Shown: in pieces, positions 55,210 to 64,000 of the stretch | Numbering within the stretch: the first letter of the stretch is position 1 | Layout: every line of letters begins with the position of its first letter | Source of the DNA: an alpha proteobacterium AAP38 | GTDB lineage: Bacteria; Pseudomonadota; Alphaproteobacteria; Azospirillales; Azospirillaceae | Assembly: GCA_001296005.1 (NCBI GenBank) | Contig: LJHR01000003.1 | Span: 124,001 to 188,000 of the forward strand | Direction: 5' to 3' | DNA: 64,000 nucleotides | Translations under genes and position numbers: made by a program | The notes under the pieces: generated by a model | What the model was told of the DNA's origin: nothing | What the model saw: only the letters and a program-made list of their open reading frames with translations | Databases searched by the model: none

Positions 55210-55722
55210 TCAGGCGTCCCCCTGACCTTCATCCTCCTCCGCCGCCTTTTTCAGATAATCCAGCGCGCCCTGCAGGATGTAGGCGGCGGCCATCTTGTCC
55301 ACCACCTCGTCGCGCCGCTTCCGGGTCATGTCCCATTCGATCATCATGCGGTCGACCGCGCTGGTCGACAGGCGTTCGTCCCAAAACGCGATCTCCGGCT
55401 CCACCTTGCCAAACAGCTCGGGCCGGATCAGCAGGTTGCGGGCGAACTCCCGCACCGACTCACAGCGCGGGCCTTCTGTCCCGTCCATGTTCACGGGCAG
55501 GCCGATGACCAGACCGCGCACGTCGCGGTCCTTCATGGCGCGGGCCAGTTCCTGCGCATCCTGCGTAAACTTTGTGCGCCGGATGGTGCCGATGGGCGAG
55601 GCGACGGTAAAACCGGGGTCGCAGACCGCCATGCCGATGGTTTTTTCGCCAATATCGAGCCCGATAAGGCGTGCATGGCGCGGCATGACCGCTTTCAGTT
55701 CCACAAGGTTGCGGATGGACAT
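55210..55722 (-). CDS. ruvX: Holliday-junction resolvase-like RuvX/YqgF
   Basis: 170-residue RNase H-fold protein: LIGLDIGEKTIGMAVCDPGFTVASP carries the first catalytic Asp, VIGLPVNMDG and FWDERLST the next acidic sites, and KRRDEVVDKMAAAYILQGALDYL the C-terminal Asp. It acts in 16S rRNA 5' processing and possibly recombination. The first ATG gives a short N-terminal extension; an ATG at MPRHARLIG is an alternative. Divergent from gatC. Confidence 0.94.
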   Translation of the reverse strand: MSIRNLVELKAVMPRHARLIGLDIGEKTIGMAVCDPGFTVASPIGTIRRTKFTQDAQELARAMKDRDVRGLVIGLPVNMDGTEGPRCESVREFARNLLIRPELFGKVEPEIAFWDERLSTSAVDRMMIEWDMTRKRRDEVVDKMAAAYILQGALDYLKKAAEEDEGQGDA

Positions 55723-55819
55723 GATGGGATGCTAGCTTCCTGACCGCTTTAACGCCCGCGTCTTCCATTCGGCGGACGGCTGGGACGACAAGCCCACAGC
55801 AATGATGAGATTTAGCACC

Positions 55820-56122
55820 ATGTCGCAGGACAAGGCCACCCTGGACGCCAAGACCGTGGCGAAGATCGCCCATCTTGCCCGCATCAAGGTTCCCGCCGAA
55901 GAGCAGGAGCATCTGGCGGGCGAGTTGAACAAGCTGCTCGACTGGGTCGAGCAATTGGGCGAAGTCGATACTGACGGGGTGGAGCCGATGACGTCTGTCG
56001 CGGCCCAGACCCTGCGCCGCCGCGCGGATGTCGTCACGGATGGCGGCTATCCCGACAAGGTCGTGTCGAACGCCACCGACGCCGCCGAACATTTCTTCTC
56101 CGTGCCCAAGGTCGTCGAATAA
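55820..56122 (+). CDS. gatC: Asp/Glu-tRNA(Asn/Gln) amidotransferase subunit C
   Basis: 100-residue subunit that stabilises GatA-GatB in the transamidation of Glu-tRNA(Gln) or Asp-tRNA(Asn). [45 protein letters not shown] and the end FFSVPKVVE are typical. ATG at MSQDKAT is chosen (an ATG 18 bases earlier has no better site). Its last stop base is the first base of the gatA ATG (TAATG), so translation is coupled. gatB must be downstream elsewhere, as it is not adjacent. Confidence 0.95.
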   Translation: MSQDKATLDAKTVAKIAHLARIKVPAEEQEHLAGELNKLLDWVEQLGEVDTDGVEPMTSVAAQTLRRRADVVTDGGYPDKVVSNATDAAEHFFSVPKVVE

Positions 56123-57603
56123 TGACCAACCTGACCCATCTCTCCATGTCCGATGCCCTGGCCGGGCTGAAGGCCAAGGATTTCACGGCGCTGGAACTGA
56201 CCAACGCCTATATCGCCGCTGTTGAGGCGGCGCGTCCGCTGAACGCCTTCATCACGGAGACGCCGGATATCGCGCTGGAACAGGCCAAGGCGTCCGACGC
56301 CCGCTATGCCGCGGGCACCAATCTGCCCCTGGACGGTATGCCGCTGGGCATCAAGGACCTGTTCTGCACCAAGGGCGTGCTGACGACGGCTGCCAGCCAT
56401 ATCCTGGACGGGTTCAAGCCGGAATATGAAAGCACGATCACGGAAAACCTGTTCCGTGACGGTGTTGTGATGCTGGGCAAGCTGAACCTGGACGAATTCG
56501 CCATGGGTTCGGCCAACATCACCTCCTATTACGGCCCCGTGCTGAACCCCTGGACGGGCAAGGACCCGGCGGGTGCGGATCGCAAGCTGGTGCCCGGCGG
56601 CTCGTCCGGCGGGTCCGCCGCGTCCGTGTCCGGTCGCTTTGCCATCGCCGCCACGGGCACCGACACGGGCGGTTCCATCCGTCAGCCGGCGAGCTTCACT
56701 GGCATCGTGGGCCTCAAGCCCACCTATGGCCGCTGCTCCCGCTGGGGCACCATCGCCTTTGCCAGCTCGCTGGATCAGGCCGGGCCGATGACCCGCACCG
56801 TGCGCGATGCCGCCCTGATGCTGCAGAGCATGGCCGGCTTCGACCCGAAGGACAGCACGTCCGTCGATATGAAGGTGCCGGACTTCCTTGCGTCGCTGAC
56901 CGGCGATATCCGGGGCCTGCGCGTCGGCATTCCCAAGGAATACCGCGTCGATGGCATGCCGGCGGAGATTGAGCGCGTCTGGAGCCAAGGCATCGAATGG
57001 CTGAAGGCCGCAGGGGCCACCCCGGTGGAGGTCAGCCTGCCGCACACCAAATACGCGCTGGCCACTTATTACGTGGTCGCTCCCGCCGAATGTTCATCCA
57101 ACCTTGCCCGCTATGATGGCGTGCGCTTCGGCCTGCGGGTTGAGGGCAAGGATCTGGCGGAGATGTATGAGAATACGCGCGGGCAGGGCTTCGGCAAGGA
57201 AGTACGCCGCCGTATCCTTATCGGCACCTATGTGTTGTCGGCGGGCTATTACGATGCCTATTACCTGAAGGCCCAGAAGGTCCGCGCCCGCATCGCCGAG
57301 GATTTCGCCAAGGCGTTCGAGCAATGCGACATCCTGCTGACGCCCACGGCGCCCAGCACGGCGTTCGCGATTGGGGAAAAGCAGGACGACCCGATCGCCA
57401 TGTACCTGAACGACGTGTTCACGGTGCCGGCCTCGCTGGCCGGTCTGCCGGGCATGTCGGTGCCGGCGGGTCTGGCTTACGATGGTCTGCCGCTGGGTCT
57501 GCAGCTGATCGGTCGTCCGTTTGATGAGGAGACGATGCTGCGCGTCGCCGATGTCATCGAAAAGGCCGCCGGCCCGCAGCCGCTGCCGCCCTACTGCCGC
57601 TGA
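56122..57603 (+). CDS. gatA: Asp/Glu-tRNA(Asn/Gln) amidotransferase subunit A
   Basis: 493-residue amidase-signature glutaminase. Catalytic Ser-cisSer-Lys set: Lys in LGIKDLFC, Ser in [11 protein letters not shown], and [12 protein letters not shown]. Landmarks MDQ-like GCCTGG region is replaced by the usual [25 protein letters not shown]. Length is normal. It follows gatC with a one-base overlap and ends ahead of a strong terminator, so gatB is not in this transcription unit. Confidence 0.97.
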   Translation: MTNLTHLSMSDALAGLKAKDFTALELTNAYIAAVEAARPLNAFITETPDIALEQAKASDARYAAGTNLPLDGMPLGIKDLFCTKGVLTTAASHILDGFKPEYESTITENLFRDGVVMLGKLNLDEFAMGSANITSYYGPVLNPWTGKDPAGADRKLVPGGSSGGSAASVSGRFAIAATGTDTGGSIRQPASFTGIVGLKPTYGRCSRWGTIAFASSLDQAGPMTRTVRDAALMLQSMAGFDPKDSTSVDMKVPDFLASLTGDIRGLRVGIPKEYRVDGMPAEIERVWSQGIEWLKAAGATPVEVSLPHTKYALATYYVVAPAECSSNLARYDGVRFGLRVEGKDLAEMYENTRGQGFGKEVRRRILIGTYVLSAGYYDAYYLKAQKVRARIAEDFAKAFEQCDILLTPTAPSTAFAIGEKQDDPIAMYLNDVFTVPASLAGLPGMSVPAGLAYDGLPLGLQLIGRPFDEETMLRVADVIEKAAGPQPLPPYCR

Positions 57604-57617
57604 TCACAGCTTAAACG

Positions 57618-57651
57618 AAAGGCCCCGTCACCGCAGGGTGACGGGGCCTTT
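57618..57651. terminator. Bidirectional terminator after gatA
   Basis: AAAGGCCCCGTCACC (57618-57632) and GGTGACGGGGCCTTT (57637-57651), perfect 15-bp arms with a GCAG loop, T-run on the plus strand and A-run before it. It separates gatA from the convergent lipoprotein gene. Confidence 0.93.
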
Positions 57652-57657
57652 TCTGTT

Positions 57658-57819
57658 TCAGGGCAGCGGTGCCGTCACCACATCCACGGTCGTGGAGACC
57701 GCCGTCGTGGCAACGTCGACCGTGGTTCCGACGACGGTTCCCACTGTAGAAGCAACACCACAGCCCGACAGGGCCAGGGCACCGGCCAGGACCAGCATCA
57801 GCCCCATGTTCTTGACCAT
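57658..57819 (-). CDS. Small lipoprotein
   Basis: 53-residue lipoprotein: signal peptide MVKNMGLMLVLAGALALSGC with lipobox LSGC, then a short low-complexity Val/Thr-rich tail (VGTVVGTTVDVATTAVSTTVDVV in parts) with a repeated VDV-T-A unit. GGAGG stands 6 bases ahead of the ATG. The Val/Thr repeat resembles entericidin-like or small glycine/valine-rich envelope lipoproteins. Function unknown. Confidence 0.72.
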   Translation of the reverse strand: MVKNMGLMLVLAGALALSGCGVASTVGTVVGTTVDVATTAVSTTVDVVTAPLP

Positions 57820-57957
57820 TCCCGCCCTCCGGCGCGTCCCATGCATGTGCACATGGTCGCGACCCTAGAACAGTTGCCAATCAGAAGCCAGCCACCCCCT
57901 TGCCGCAGTCACTTTATTCCCCCACAATCCCTCTGGTTCCGTCGATGGGGGATGCCC

Positions 57958-58437
57958 ATGCCCGACAATCTCTACGACCGCGATTATTACGCCTGGACGC
58001 GCGAGCAGGCCATGCGCCTGCGCGAGGCGGGTCAGAGTGGGCATAACAGTGCGATTGATTGGGAGCGGGTAGCCGAGGAGATTGAGGATATGGGGGATGT
58101 GAAGTGGGACGAGATCGAAAACCGTCTCGGCCTGCTGCTGACCCACCTGTTGAAGCTGATCTATTGCCCCGCACTGCGCGAACGCAACGCAAGGCAATGG
58201 TGGCTGACCATCCGTGAACATCGACGTTACATACCCAAACGCTTGAAGCGCAGCCCCAGCCTGCGTCCCATGGCGCGGGAGTGTCTGTCCGAGATTTACG
58301 CGGAGGCGCGCCATATCGCGGCGGATGAAGCGGAGGTTGATGTGTCCGTCTTTCCGGAAAACATGCCTTTTACCTATGACCTCGTCATGGAGTTGGATTT
58401 CCCAGAAGAATTCCTGCCCGATCACATGCGCCGCTGA
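57958..58437 (+). CDS. DUF29 domain protein (second of two)
   Basis: 159-residue DUF29 protein: LYDRDYYAWTREQAMRLREAG, WERVAEEIEDMGD, LGLLLTHLLKLIYCP and the C-terminal FPENMPFTYDLVMELDFPEEFLP. It is clearly related to the protein at 14640 but diverged, so not a recent duplicate. ATG at MPDNLYD is taken; an ATG two codons earlier and an open frame beyond exist. Function unknown. Confidence 0.88.
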   Translation: MPDNLYDRDYYAWTREQAMRLREAGQSGHNSAIDWERVAEEIEDMGDVKWDEIENRLGLLLTHLLKLIYCPALRERNARQWWLTIREHRRYIPKRLKRSPSLRPMARECLSEIYAEARHIAADEAEVDVSVFPENMPFTYDLVMELDFPEEFLPDHMRR

Positions 58438-58569
58438 CGCCTGCGGCTTGCCCATCCCCGCCCGCCATGTCACCTTCGGCCCCGGAAGTGGGGTGCCCGA
58501 CCAATGACCACCGGCGGCAAGACCGGGGCGGCCCGCCAGGGGAGTTCTGGCAGGGCAGGGGAGTAGATA

Positions 58570-59778
58570 ATGGGCAATGTCGTGTCACGGGACGGCAGCC
58601 GCATCGACATGGTGGATGCGCTGCGCGGAACGGCCCTGATCGGGCTGTTCCTGGTCCATATGGATGAACATTTCGAACTGCTGCGCTATCCGGTCAACGC
58701 GCCGGACTGGCTGAACAGCCTGAACCAGTGGGTGCATCAGCTGACCTTTGGCCTGTTCGCGGGCAAGGCCTACGCCATCTTCGCCATGATGTTCGGGATC
58801 AGCTTCACCCTGATCCTGCAAAGCTGGGCCAGGAAGGATGGCGACGCGACGGCGAGGCTGCGGTTCCTCTGGCGGCTGGTGCTGCTGGGGGCCTTGGGCT
58901 ATGTCCATGCCCTGCTCTATATCGGCGATATCTTGCTGGTCCTGGCCGTTTTCGGCCTGCCGCTGGTCCTGCTCTACCGCGTGCCCGACCGGTTTCTCTG
59001 GCCGCTGGTTGTGTTGCTGCTGGGTCAGGCCGTGTCGCTGTGGGCCGTGGCCAGCCTGTGGATTACGCCGGAGACCACGCCATCCAACCCGTCGCATTGG
59101 GCCCTTTATGGCCGCATCTTCACGCTGTTCACCCAGGATAGCTGGTCGGCGGTGTTCGTGAACAACCTGACAACAGGGCAGACGGCGCGGTTCTGGTTCT
59201 TCGCCGAATCGGGCCGCTGGCAGCAGATGGCGGGCCTGCTGATCCTGGGCATGATGGCCGGGCGGCTGCAGCTTTACCTGGACAGTCCTGACAATCGCCG
59301 CATCTGGTTGCGGACATTCCAACTGGCCCTGGCCGGTTTCGCCCTTCTGTTCCCGCTGTCGCTATGGGTGCAGGGGCTGCCCCTGCAGGGCCTGCTGAAA
59401 TACCATCTGGGCATGATGACGGGCGGCTGGGCCAACCTGATGCAGATGCTGCTCTGGGCCTCAGGTTTCGCCCTGATCTATCGCCGCATCGCGGGCTTTG
59501 GCTTCACGGGCCGGCTGGCCGCGTTCGGGCGGATGAGCCTGACCTGCTACCTGATGCATTCGATCATCTTCGTGCCCTTTTTCCATGGCTATGGGCTGGG
59601 CTTCTATCAGCATTGGGGCATTGCCCTGTCGGTGGGCGTGGGCGTGCTGTTCGTGGCCGCGCAGATGCGCTTTGCCGACTGGTGGCTGCGCCACCATGCC
59701 TATGGTCCCGTGGAATGGCTTTGGCGCTGCGCCACTTTGCGCCGGTTCGATGTGCCGTTCCGGCGGGTGGCGATCTGA
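58570..59778 (+). CDS. DUF418/DUF405 (YeiB-like) integral membrane protein
   Basis: 402-residue protein with roughly ten membrane helices. RIDMVDALRGTALIGLFLVHM is the DUF405-type acyltransferase-like opening, LFAGKAYAIFAMMFGISF follows, and FGRMSLTCYLMHSIIFV with PVEWLWRCAT mark the DUF418 C-terminal domain. Members resemble acyltransferase-3 membrane proteins, but the substrate is not known. A strong terminator stem lies 5 bases beyond the stop. Confidence 0.9.
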   Translation: MGNVVSRDGSRIDMVDALRGTALIGLFLVHMDEHFELLRYPVNAPDWLNSLNQWVHQLTFGLFAGKAYAIFAMMFGISFTLILQSWARKDGDATARLRFLWRLVLLGALGYVHALLYIGDILLVLAVFGLPLVLLYRVPDRFLWPLVVLLLGQAVSLWAVASLWITPETTPSNPSHWALYGRIFTLFTQDSWSAVFVNNLTTGQTARFWFFAESGRWQQMAGLLILGMMAGRLQLYLDSPDNRRIWLRTFQLALAGFALLFPLSLWVQGLPLQGLLKYHLGMMTGGWANLMQMLLWASGFALIYRRIAGFGFTGRLAAFGRMSLTCYLMHSIIFVPFFHGYGLGFYQHWGIALSVGVGVLFVAAQMRFADWWLRHHAYGPVEWLWRCATLRRFDVPFRRVAI

Positions 59779-59782
59779 TCAG

Positions 59783-59830
59783 AAGGGCCGTTGGCCGAGA
59801 CGGGCAACAACTCACCAGCCAACGGCCCTT
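59783..59830 (+). terminator. Terminator after DUF418 gene
   Basis: AAGGGCCGTTGGC (59783-59795) and GCCAACGGCCCTT (59818-59830), perfect 13-bp arms, followed by GCATTTTT. Confidence 0.88.
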
Positions 59831-59836
59831 GCATTT

Positions 59837-60490
59837 TTACGGAGTGCTCGCCGGCGCCGCAGTTAACGGAATGGACGCACGACTGGGAACCACCAGACGC
59901 CGCACCAGCCGGTCACCACGGCTTGGTTCCTGGTTGTTCAGTTTCTGGCGCAGGTCGGCAGCGATCTGGTCGAACCGGTCATCGACACGGATATCCAGCC
60001 GGACCTTGGCGGGGTCCGACCGGTCGGGTGCGAAATGCCAATGGCCCAGGTATAGGACATCGCCTTCCTTGACCTCGAAATCAATGATCCATCGGCCATC
60101 GATACGGCCCAGACTGTAGCTGGCATTGTTGCGGCCACCGTCATAGGTGGTGATATTGGCCAAACCGTAGCGACCGGCGGGCAAGGTGAAGAAACGGTCC
60201 TGGGCAACGGCAAAAAAAAGCGCCTTTTCAACCAGGACGCCTTTTTCCATCACCTTCACGGGCGGATCCACCGCCAGCGTCAGCATCGGCTGGGAGACAT
60301 AGTCGCTGGTGAACAGCCCGCCCATCTGGTCGATGCCGGCGCTGAAATAGACCAGCGCCTTGCCGGACCCTTGCAGGACCGGTACATCCTCGCGGTCCCG
60401 AACCAGGGCGGTGTTGCCACCACATCCCGACATAATCACGCTGACCAGCAGCAGGATAGGCCAGCTCAATACCTTCAGGCCACGCATCAT
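59837..60490 (-). CDS. Hypothetical lipoprotein
   Basis: 217-residue lipoprotein that I do not assign with confidence: signal peptide LLLVSVIMSGC with lipobox MSGC, then a beta-rich domain with GKALVYFSAGIDQMGG, FFTLPAGRYGLANITTYDGG and VKEGDVLYLGHWHF. The last block (PAGRYxL ... EGDVxYLGxW) is reminiscent of DUF2846-like envelope proteins, which is only a resemblance. C-terminus is a charged helix (DDRFDQIAADLRQKL). The paired ATGs have GGGGG ahead. Convergent with the DUF418 gene; upstream of clpA in the same direction. Confidence 0.75.
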   Translation of the reverse strand: MMRGLKVLSWPILLLVSVIMSGCGGNTALVRDREDVPVLQGSGKALVYFSAGIDQMGGLFTSDYVSQPMLTLAVDPPVKVMEKGVLVEKALFFAVAQDRFFTLPAGRYGLANITTYDGGRNNASYSLGRIDGRWIIDFEVKEGDVLYLGHWHFAPDRSDPAKVRLDIRVDDRFDQIAADLRQKLNNQEPSRGDRLVRRLVVPSRASIPLTAAPASTP

Positions 60491-60551
60491 TCCCCCGACA
60501 TTGGGCGTTGCTCATACGCCCAATGTCTTCAAATTATTGCGAAATGTCAAA

Positions 60552-62852
60552 TCACGCGAGTTCTTCGACCTTTTCCTCGCGTTTTTGGCCTTTCGGCTCG
60601 GCATAGTCGAAATCCAGGCCGTCGCCTTCCTTGTTCAGGATGACGCGCACGGCCCCGCCCTTCGACAGTTTGCCGAAGAGCAGTTCCTCGGCCAGCGGCT
60701 TCTTCACATGTTCCTGGATGGTGCGGGCCAGCGGGCGGGCGCCCATGACGGGGTCATAGCCCTTCTTGGCCAGCCAGGCACGCGCCCCATCGGTCAGTTC
60801 GATGGTCACGCCCCGGTCGGTCAACTGCGCTTCCAGCTCCATCACGAACTTGTCCACCACGCGGGCCACCACGTCCGGACCCAGATTGCCGAATGGGATG
60901 ATGGCATCCAGTCGGTTGCGGAATTCCGGCGTGAAGGTTTTGTTGATGGCTTCCTGATCGTCGCCCGTGCGCACGCCGCTGCCAAAGCCGATGGCATGCT
61001 TGGCCATGTCGGCGGCGCCGGCATTGGTGGTCAGGATCAGGATGACATTGCGGAAGTCGACGATCTTGCCGTTATGGTCCGTCAGCTTGCCATGGTCCAT
61101 GACCTGCAACAGGATGTTGTAGATGTCGGGATGCGCCTTCTCGATCTCGTCCAGCAGCAGCACGCAATGCGGATGCTGGTCGATGGCATCGGTCAGCATG
61201 CCGCCCTGATCGAACCCGACATAGCCCGGCGGCGCGCCGATCAGCCGGCTGATCGTATGGCGCTCCATATATTCCGACATGTCGAATCGGACCAGCTCGA
61301 TCCCCAGCGTGCGGGAAAGCTGCTTGGCAACTTCCGTCTTGCCGACGCCGGTGGGGCCGGAGAACAGGTAGTTGCCGATGGGCTTTTCCGGTTCGCGCAG
61401 GCCCGCGCGGGCCAGCTTGATGGCCGACACCAGCGCCTCGATGGCAGCATTCTGACCGAAGACCATGGTCTTCAGGTCGCGCTCCAGGTTCAGCAGCACT
61501 TCCTTGTCATCACGGCTCACCGACTTGGGCGGGATGCGCGCGATCTTGGCGACCACGGCTTCGACATCCTTCTGGGTGATGGTCTTCTTGCGCTTGTTCT
61601 CGGGCAGCATGGTCTGTGCCGCCCCGACCTCATCGATCACGTCGATGGCCTTATCGGGCAGCTTGCGGTCGCCGATATAGCGCGCCGACAGTTCCACCGC
61701 CGACCGGATGGCGTCCTTGGTGTAGCGCACCTTGTGGTGCGTTTCGTAATAGACCTTGATGCCGTCCAGGATCTTGATCGCATCCTCGATCGACGGCTCA
61801 TTGACGTCGATCTTCTGGAACCGGCGCACCAGGGCGCGGTCCTTTTCAAAGTACGACCGGTATTCCTTGTAGGTGGTGCTGCCGATGCAGCGCAGGGCAC
61901 CGGACGCCAGGGCCGGCTTCAGCAGGTTGGACGCATCCATGGCCCCGCCGCTGGTGGCACCGGCGCCGATGACGGTGTGGATCTCGTCGATGAACAGGAT
62001 GGAGCCTTCCATCGCCTCCAGTTCCGAGACCACGGCCTTCAACCGCTCCTCGAAATCACCGCGATAGCGCGTGCCGGCCAGCAGCGAACCCATGTCGAGC
62101 GAGTAGATGGTGGCCTTGCGCAGGATTTCCGGCACCTCACCCTGCACGATGCGGCGCGCCAGCCCCTCGGCGATGGCGGTCTTGCCTACGCCGGGATCAC
62201 CGACATAGAGCGGGTTATTCTTCGACCGGCGGCACAGGATCTGGATCGTGCGCTCCACCTCCTGCTCGCGCCCGATCAGGGCGTCGATCTTGCCGGAAAG
62301 GGCCTTCTTGTTCAGGTTGACGCAATAGGCTTCCAGCGCCTCCGTCCCCTTCTTCACCACCTTTTCGGCATGTGCCTCTTCATCGGCGCCCGACACGCGC
62401 TTTGGCTCGGCCCGGCCGGGGGCCTTGGCGATGCCGTGGGAGATGTAGTTGACGGCGTCGAACCGGGTCATCTCCTGCTCCTGCAGGAAATAGACGGCGT
62501 GGCTTTCGCGTTCGGAGAACAAGGCGACCAGGACGTTGGCGCCCGTCACTTCCTCGCGACCGGAGCTTTGCACATGGATGGCGGCGCGTTGCAGCACGCG
62601 CTGGAACCCGGCTGTGGGCTTGGCATCGTCCTGGCGGGTCGTGACCAGATTGGACAGTTCCCCATCCAGATATTCGACCAGCTCTGCCTTCAGCTTCGCC
62701 ACATCCACGCCGCAGGCCCGCAGCACGGCCAGTGCGTCCTGGTCCTCCGTCAGCGCCAGCAGCAGATGCTCCAGCGTCGCATACTCGTGACGCCGTTCGT
62801 TGGCGTTGGCCAGGGCCCGGTGGAGGGTCTGTTCGAGATTCCGCGACAGCAT
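60552..62852 (-). CDS. clpA: ATP-dependent Clp protease ATP-binding subunit ClpA
   Basis: 766-residue Hsp100 unfoldase that feeds ClpP. N-domain with two Clp repeats ([28 protein letters not shown]) is followed by AAA-1 (Walker [29 protein letters not shown]) and AAA-2 (Walker [31 protein letters not shown]). IGF-type ClpP-binding loop is HAIGFGSG. The C-terminal tail is charged. It lies 6 bases behind clpS, the adaptor gene; clpP is not in the window. Confidence 0.97.
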   Translation of the reverse strand: MLSRNLEQTLHRALANANERRHEYATLEHLLLALTEDQDALAVLRACGVDVAKLKAELVEYLDGELSNLVTTRQDDAKPTAGFQRVLQRAAIHVQSSGREEVTGANVLVALFSERESHAVYFLQEQEMTRFDAVNYISHGIAKAPGRAEPKRVSGADEEAHAEKVVKKGTEALEAYCVNLNKKALSGKIDALIGREQEVERTIQILCRRSKNNPLYVGDPGVGKTAIAEGLARRIVQGEVPEILRKATIYSLDMGSLLAGTRYRGDFEERLKAVVSELEAMEGSILFIDEIHTVIGAGATSGGAMDASNLLKPALASGALRCIGSTTYKEYRSYFEKDRALVRRFQKIDVNEPSIEDAIKILDGIKVYYETHHKVRYTKDAIRSAVELSARYIGDRKLPDKAIDVIDEVGAAQTMLPENKRKKTITQKDVEAVVAKIARIPPKSVSRDDKEVLLNLERDLKTMVFGQNAAIEALVSAIKLARAGLREPEKPIGNYLFSGPTGVGKTEVAKQLSRTLGIELVRFDMSEYMERHTISRLIGAPPGYVGFDQGGMLTDAIDQHPHCVLLLDEIEKAHPDIYNILLQVMDHGKLTDHNGKIVDFRNVILILTTNAGAADMAKHAIGFGSGVRTGDDQEAINKTFTPEFRNRLDAIIPFGNLGPDVVARVVDKFVMELEAQLTDRGVTIELTDGARAWLAKKGYDPVMGARPLARTIQEHVKKPLAEELLFGKLSKGGAVRVILNKEGDGLDFDYAEPKGQKREEKVEELA

Positions 62853-62858
62853 GATGCG

Positions 62859-63185
62859 CTAATCCTTTTCCAGGGTGCACTGTAACGGGTGCTGGTGCTG
62901 ACGGGCGAAGTCCATGACCTGGGTCACCTTCGTTTCCGCCACTTCATAGGTGAACACGCCGCAGACGCCGACGCCACGCCGATGGACATGCAACATGATC
63001 CGCGTCGCTTCATCACGGTTCTTGTTGAAGAAGCGTTCAAGGACATGCACGACGAACTCCATAGGGGTGTAATCGTCGTTCAGCATCAGCACCTTGTACA
63101 TGGCGGGCTTCTTCGTCTTCGGCTTGGCCTTCACGACCACGCCTGTCGACGTCCCCCCATTCCCGTGCTTGTCATCCTCAGCCAT
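62859..63185 (-). CDS. clpS: ClpS adaptor
   Basis: 108-residue adaptor that delivers N-degron substrates to ClpA. The core [56 protein letters not shown] is nearly canonical, with the hydrophobic-pocket region ([11 protein letters not shown]) intact. The N-terminal extension is disordered and Lys-rich ([11 protein letters not shown]). ATG at MAEDDKHG. Overlap-free 6-base gap to clpA. Divergent from uppP. Confidence 0.97.
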   Translation of the reverse strand: MAEDDKHGNGGTSTGVVVKAKPKTKKPAMYKVLMLNDDYTPMEFVVHVLERFFNKNRDEATRIMLHVHRRGVGVCGVFTYEVAETKVTQVMDFARQHQHPLQCTLEKD

Positions 63186-63416
63186 GGCGGTTAACGATCA
63201 ATTGATGGGTCCCCTCTTGCGCCCTATGATCATATGAAATGATTGGCCCCGGTTGGAAGGGCGTATCTGCATTGCCCGAAAGGTTTTGAAGGATACTTGA
63301 AATGAGACGGGGGCGATGCCAGTGCGGCGCGGCATCGGGCCACAATCATGCCCCTCGCCGCCCCCGGTACCGGCTGCTATAAGGCGCGGACCTATGCCAG
63401 CCGGGATGCCCCCTAA

Positions 63417-64000
63417 TTGACCGACCTCGCCCAATATCTCGACGCCGTCCTTCTGGGCCTGCTGGAAGGGCTGACGGAATTCATTCCCGTCTCCTCCACC
63501 GGGCATCTGATCCTGCTGGGAGAGATGCTGGGCTTCAAGGGGCAGGCGGAGGACCTGTTCAAGGTGGTGATCCAGCTGGGCGCCATCCTGGCCATCTTGC
63601 TGGTCTATTTCCAGAAGCTCTGGGGTGTGGTGCGCGGGCTGGTACAGGGCAATGGCGAGAGCTACCGGTTCACTGCCGCCATCCTGTTGGCCTTCCTGCC
63701 CGCCGCCGTGATCGGCGTCTTTGCGCATTCCTATATCAAGAGCGTGCTGTTCAACCCGACCGTGGTGTCGGTCGCCCTGATCACGGGCGGCATCGCCATC
63801 TTGGCAGCCGAACGGCTGGTGCCCCGGCCACAGCATTTCGCGGTGGAGGCGTTCCCGCCCAAACTGTCGTTGTCCATCGGCTTTGCCCAATGTCTGGCCA
63901 TGATCCCCGGCGTGTCGCGGTCCGGTGCCACTATCATCGGCGCGCTGCTGATGGGGGTGGAGCGCAAGGCGGCGGCGGAGTTCAGCTTCTTCGTGGCCAT
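63417..64000 (+). CDS. uppP: Undecaprenyl-diphosphatase UppP/BacA (5' part)
   Basis: First 194 codons of an integral membrane phosphatase that recycles undecaprenyl diphosphate for cell-wall synthesis; it runs off the window end. LGLLEGLTEFIPVSSTGHLILLG is the family signature with the catalytic Glu-rich motif, and MIPGVSRSGATIIGALLMG the second. The start must be TTG at 63417: an in-frame TAA (63414-63416) stands directly before it and no in-frame ATG lies ahead of the signature. Divergent from clpS across 231 bases that show nothing else clear. Confidence 0.9.
   Translation, partial: MTDLAQYLDAVLLGLLEGLTEFIPVSSTGHLILLGEMLGFKGQAEDLFKVVIQLGAILAILLVYFQKLWGVVRGLVQGNGESYRFTAAILLAFLPAAVIGVFAHSYIKSVLFNPTVVSVALITGGIAILAAERLVPRPQHFAVEAFPPKLSLSIGFAQCLAMIPGVSRSGATIIGALLMGVERKAAAEFSFFVA

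Noticed and set aside
60360-62885. Very long open frame (841 codons) on the plus strand
   Set aside because: It lies entirely antisense to clpA, its product is rich in Gln, His and Arg without domains, and it reflects codon bias of a GC-rich gene.

Overview
The window is a 64 kb chromosomal stretch of a GC-rich alphaproteobacterium. The gene set (CtrA, FliI/FliJ, large-type NAD-glutamate dehydrogenase, HflK-HflC-DUF2065-Do protease, BrnT/BrnA, an Entner-Doudoroff operon) and the sequence style point to Rhodospirillales, probably the Azospirillaceae (Azospirillum/Niveispirillum/Nitrospirillum group). That placement is inference from gene content; there is no rRNA or tRNA gene here to test it.

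Layout. 1-4.2 kb: the 3' end of NAD-GDH, two small DUF genes and one strikingly AT-rich membrane-protein gene (3129-4094) with its own near-consensus promoter. 4.2-10.2 kb: a complete Entner-Doudoroff operon read leftward (zwf-pgl-edd-eda), with a divergent HexR/RpiR-type regulator and two HexR-like operators between them. 10.3-15.5 kb: glycogen branching enzyme, a CAT-like acyltransferase, a cystathionine gamma-lyase/synthase with a stem-rich leader, and a DUF29 protein. 15.6-23.3 kb: ApbC/Mrp Fe-S carrier, hflK-hflC-DUF2065-Do protease (membrane protein quality control), then a TPP riboswitch and thiC. 23.4-33.1 kb: a secreted DUF2225-like protein, DUF465, ubiX, Zur with a His-rich COG0523 GTPase (zinc homeostasis), an ArsB/NhaD-type permease, an ArsR-SRPBCC pair, a metallo-beta-lactamase-fold hydrolase, a CDF exporter, pdxH and a glycine-zipper lipoprotein. 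33.2-39.9 kb: a J-domain protein, a photolyase operon (SDR, DUF6134, FeS-type photolyase, SDR, NTF2-like) and panC. 40.5-47.5 kb: an ammonium transporter fused to a histidine kinase, an NDH-2-like flavoprotein coupled to ctrA, fliI-fliJ, and a BrnT/BrnA toxin-antitoxin pair. 47.5-55.2 kb: RidA-like, dipeptidase and amidohydrolase exported proteins, a LytTR regulator and a 1201-residue 5-oxoprolinase, together suggesting peptide and amino-acid-derivative scavenging. 55.2-64 kb: ruvX, gatC-gatA, small lipoproteins, a second DUF29 protein, a DUF418 membrane protein, clpS-clpA and the start of uppP.

The most interesting non-coding signal is a pair of structured intergenic elements (9219-9350 and 19297-19447). 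They share a ~70-nt core whose stems differ by compensatory base changes, and each is flanked by hairpins of unrelated sequence. A second family of nested palindromes (2091-2165 and 27151-27230) has identical arms in both copies. No CRISPR array, insertion sequence, prophage or tRNA was found. Most genes outside the AT-rich locus look like ordinary vertically inherited chromosome.
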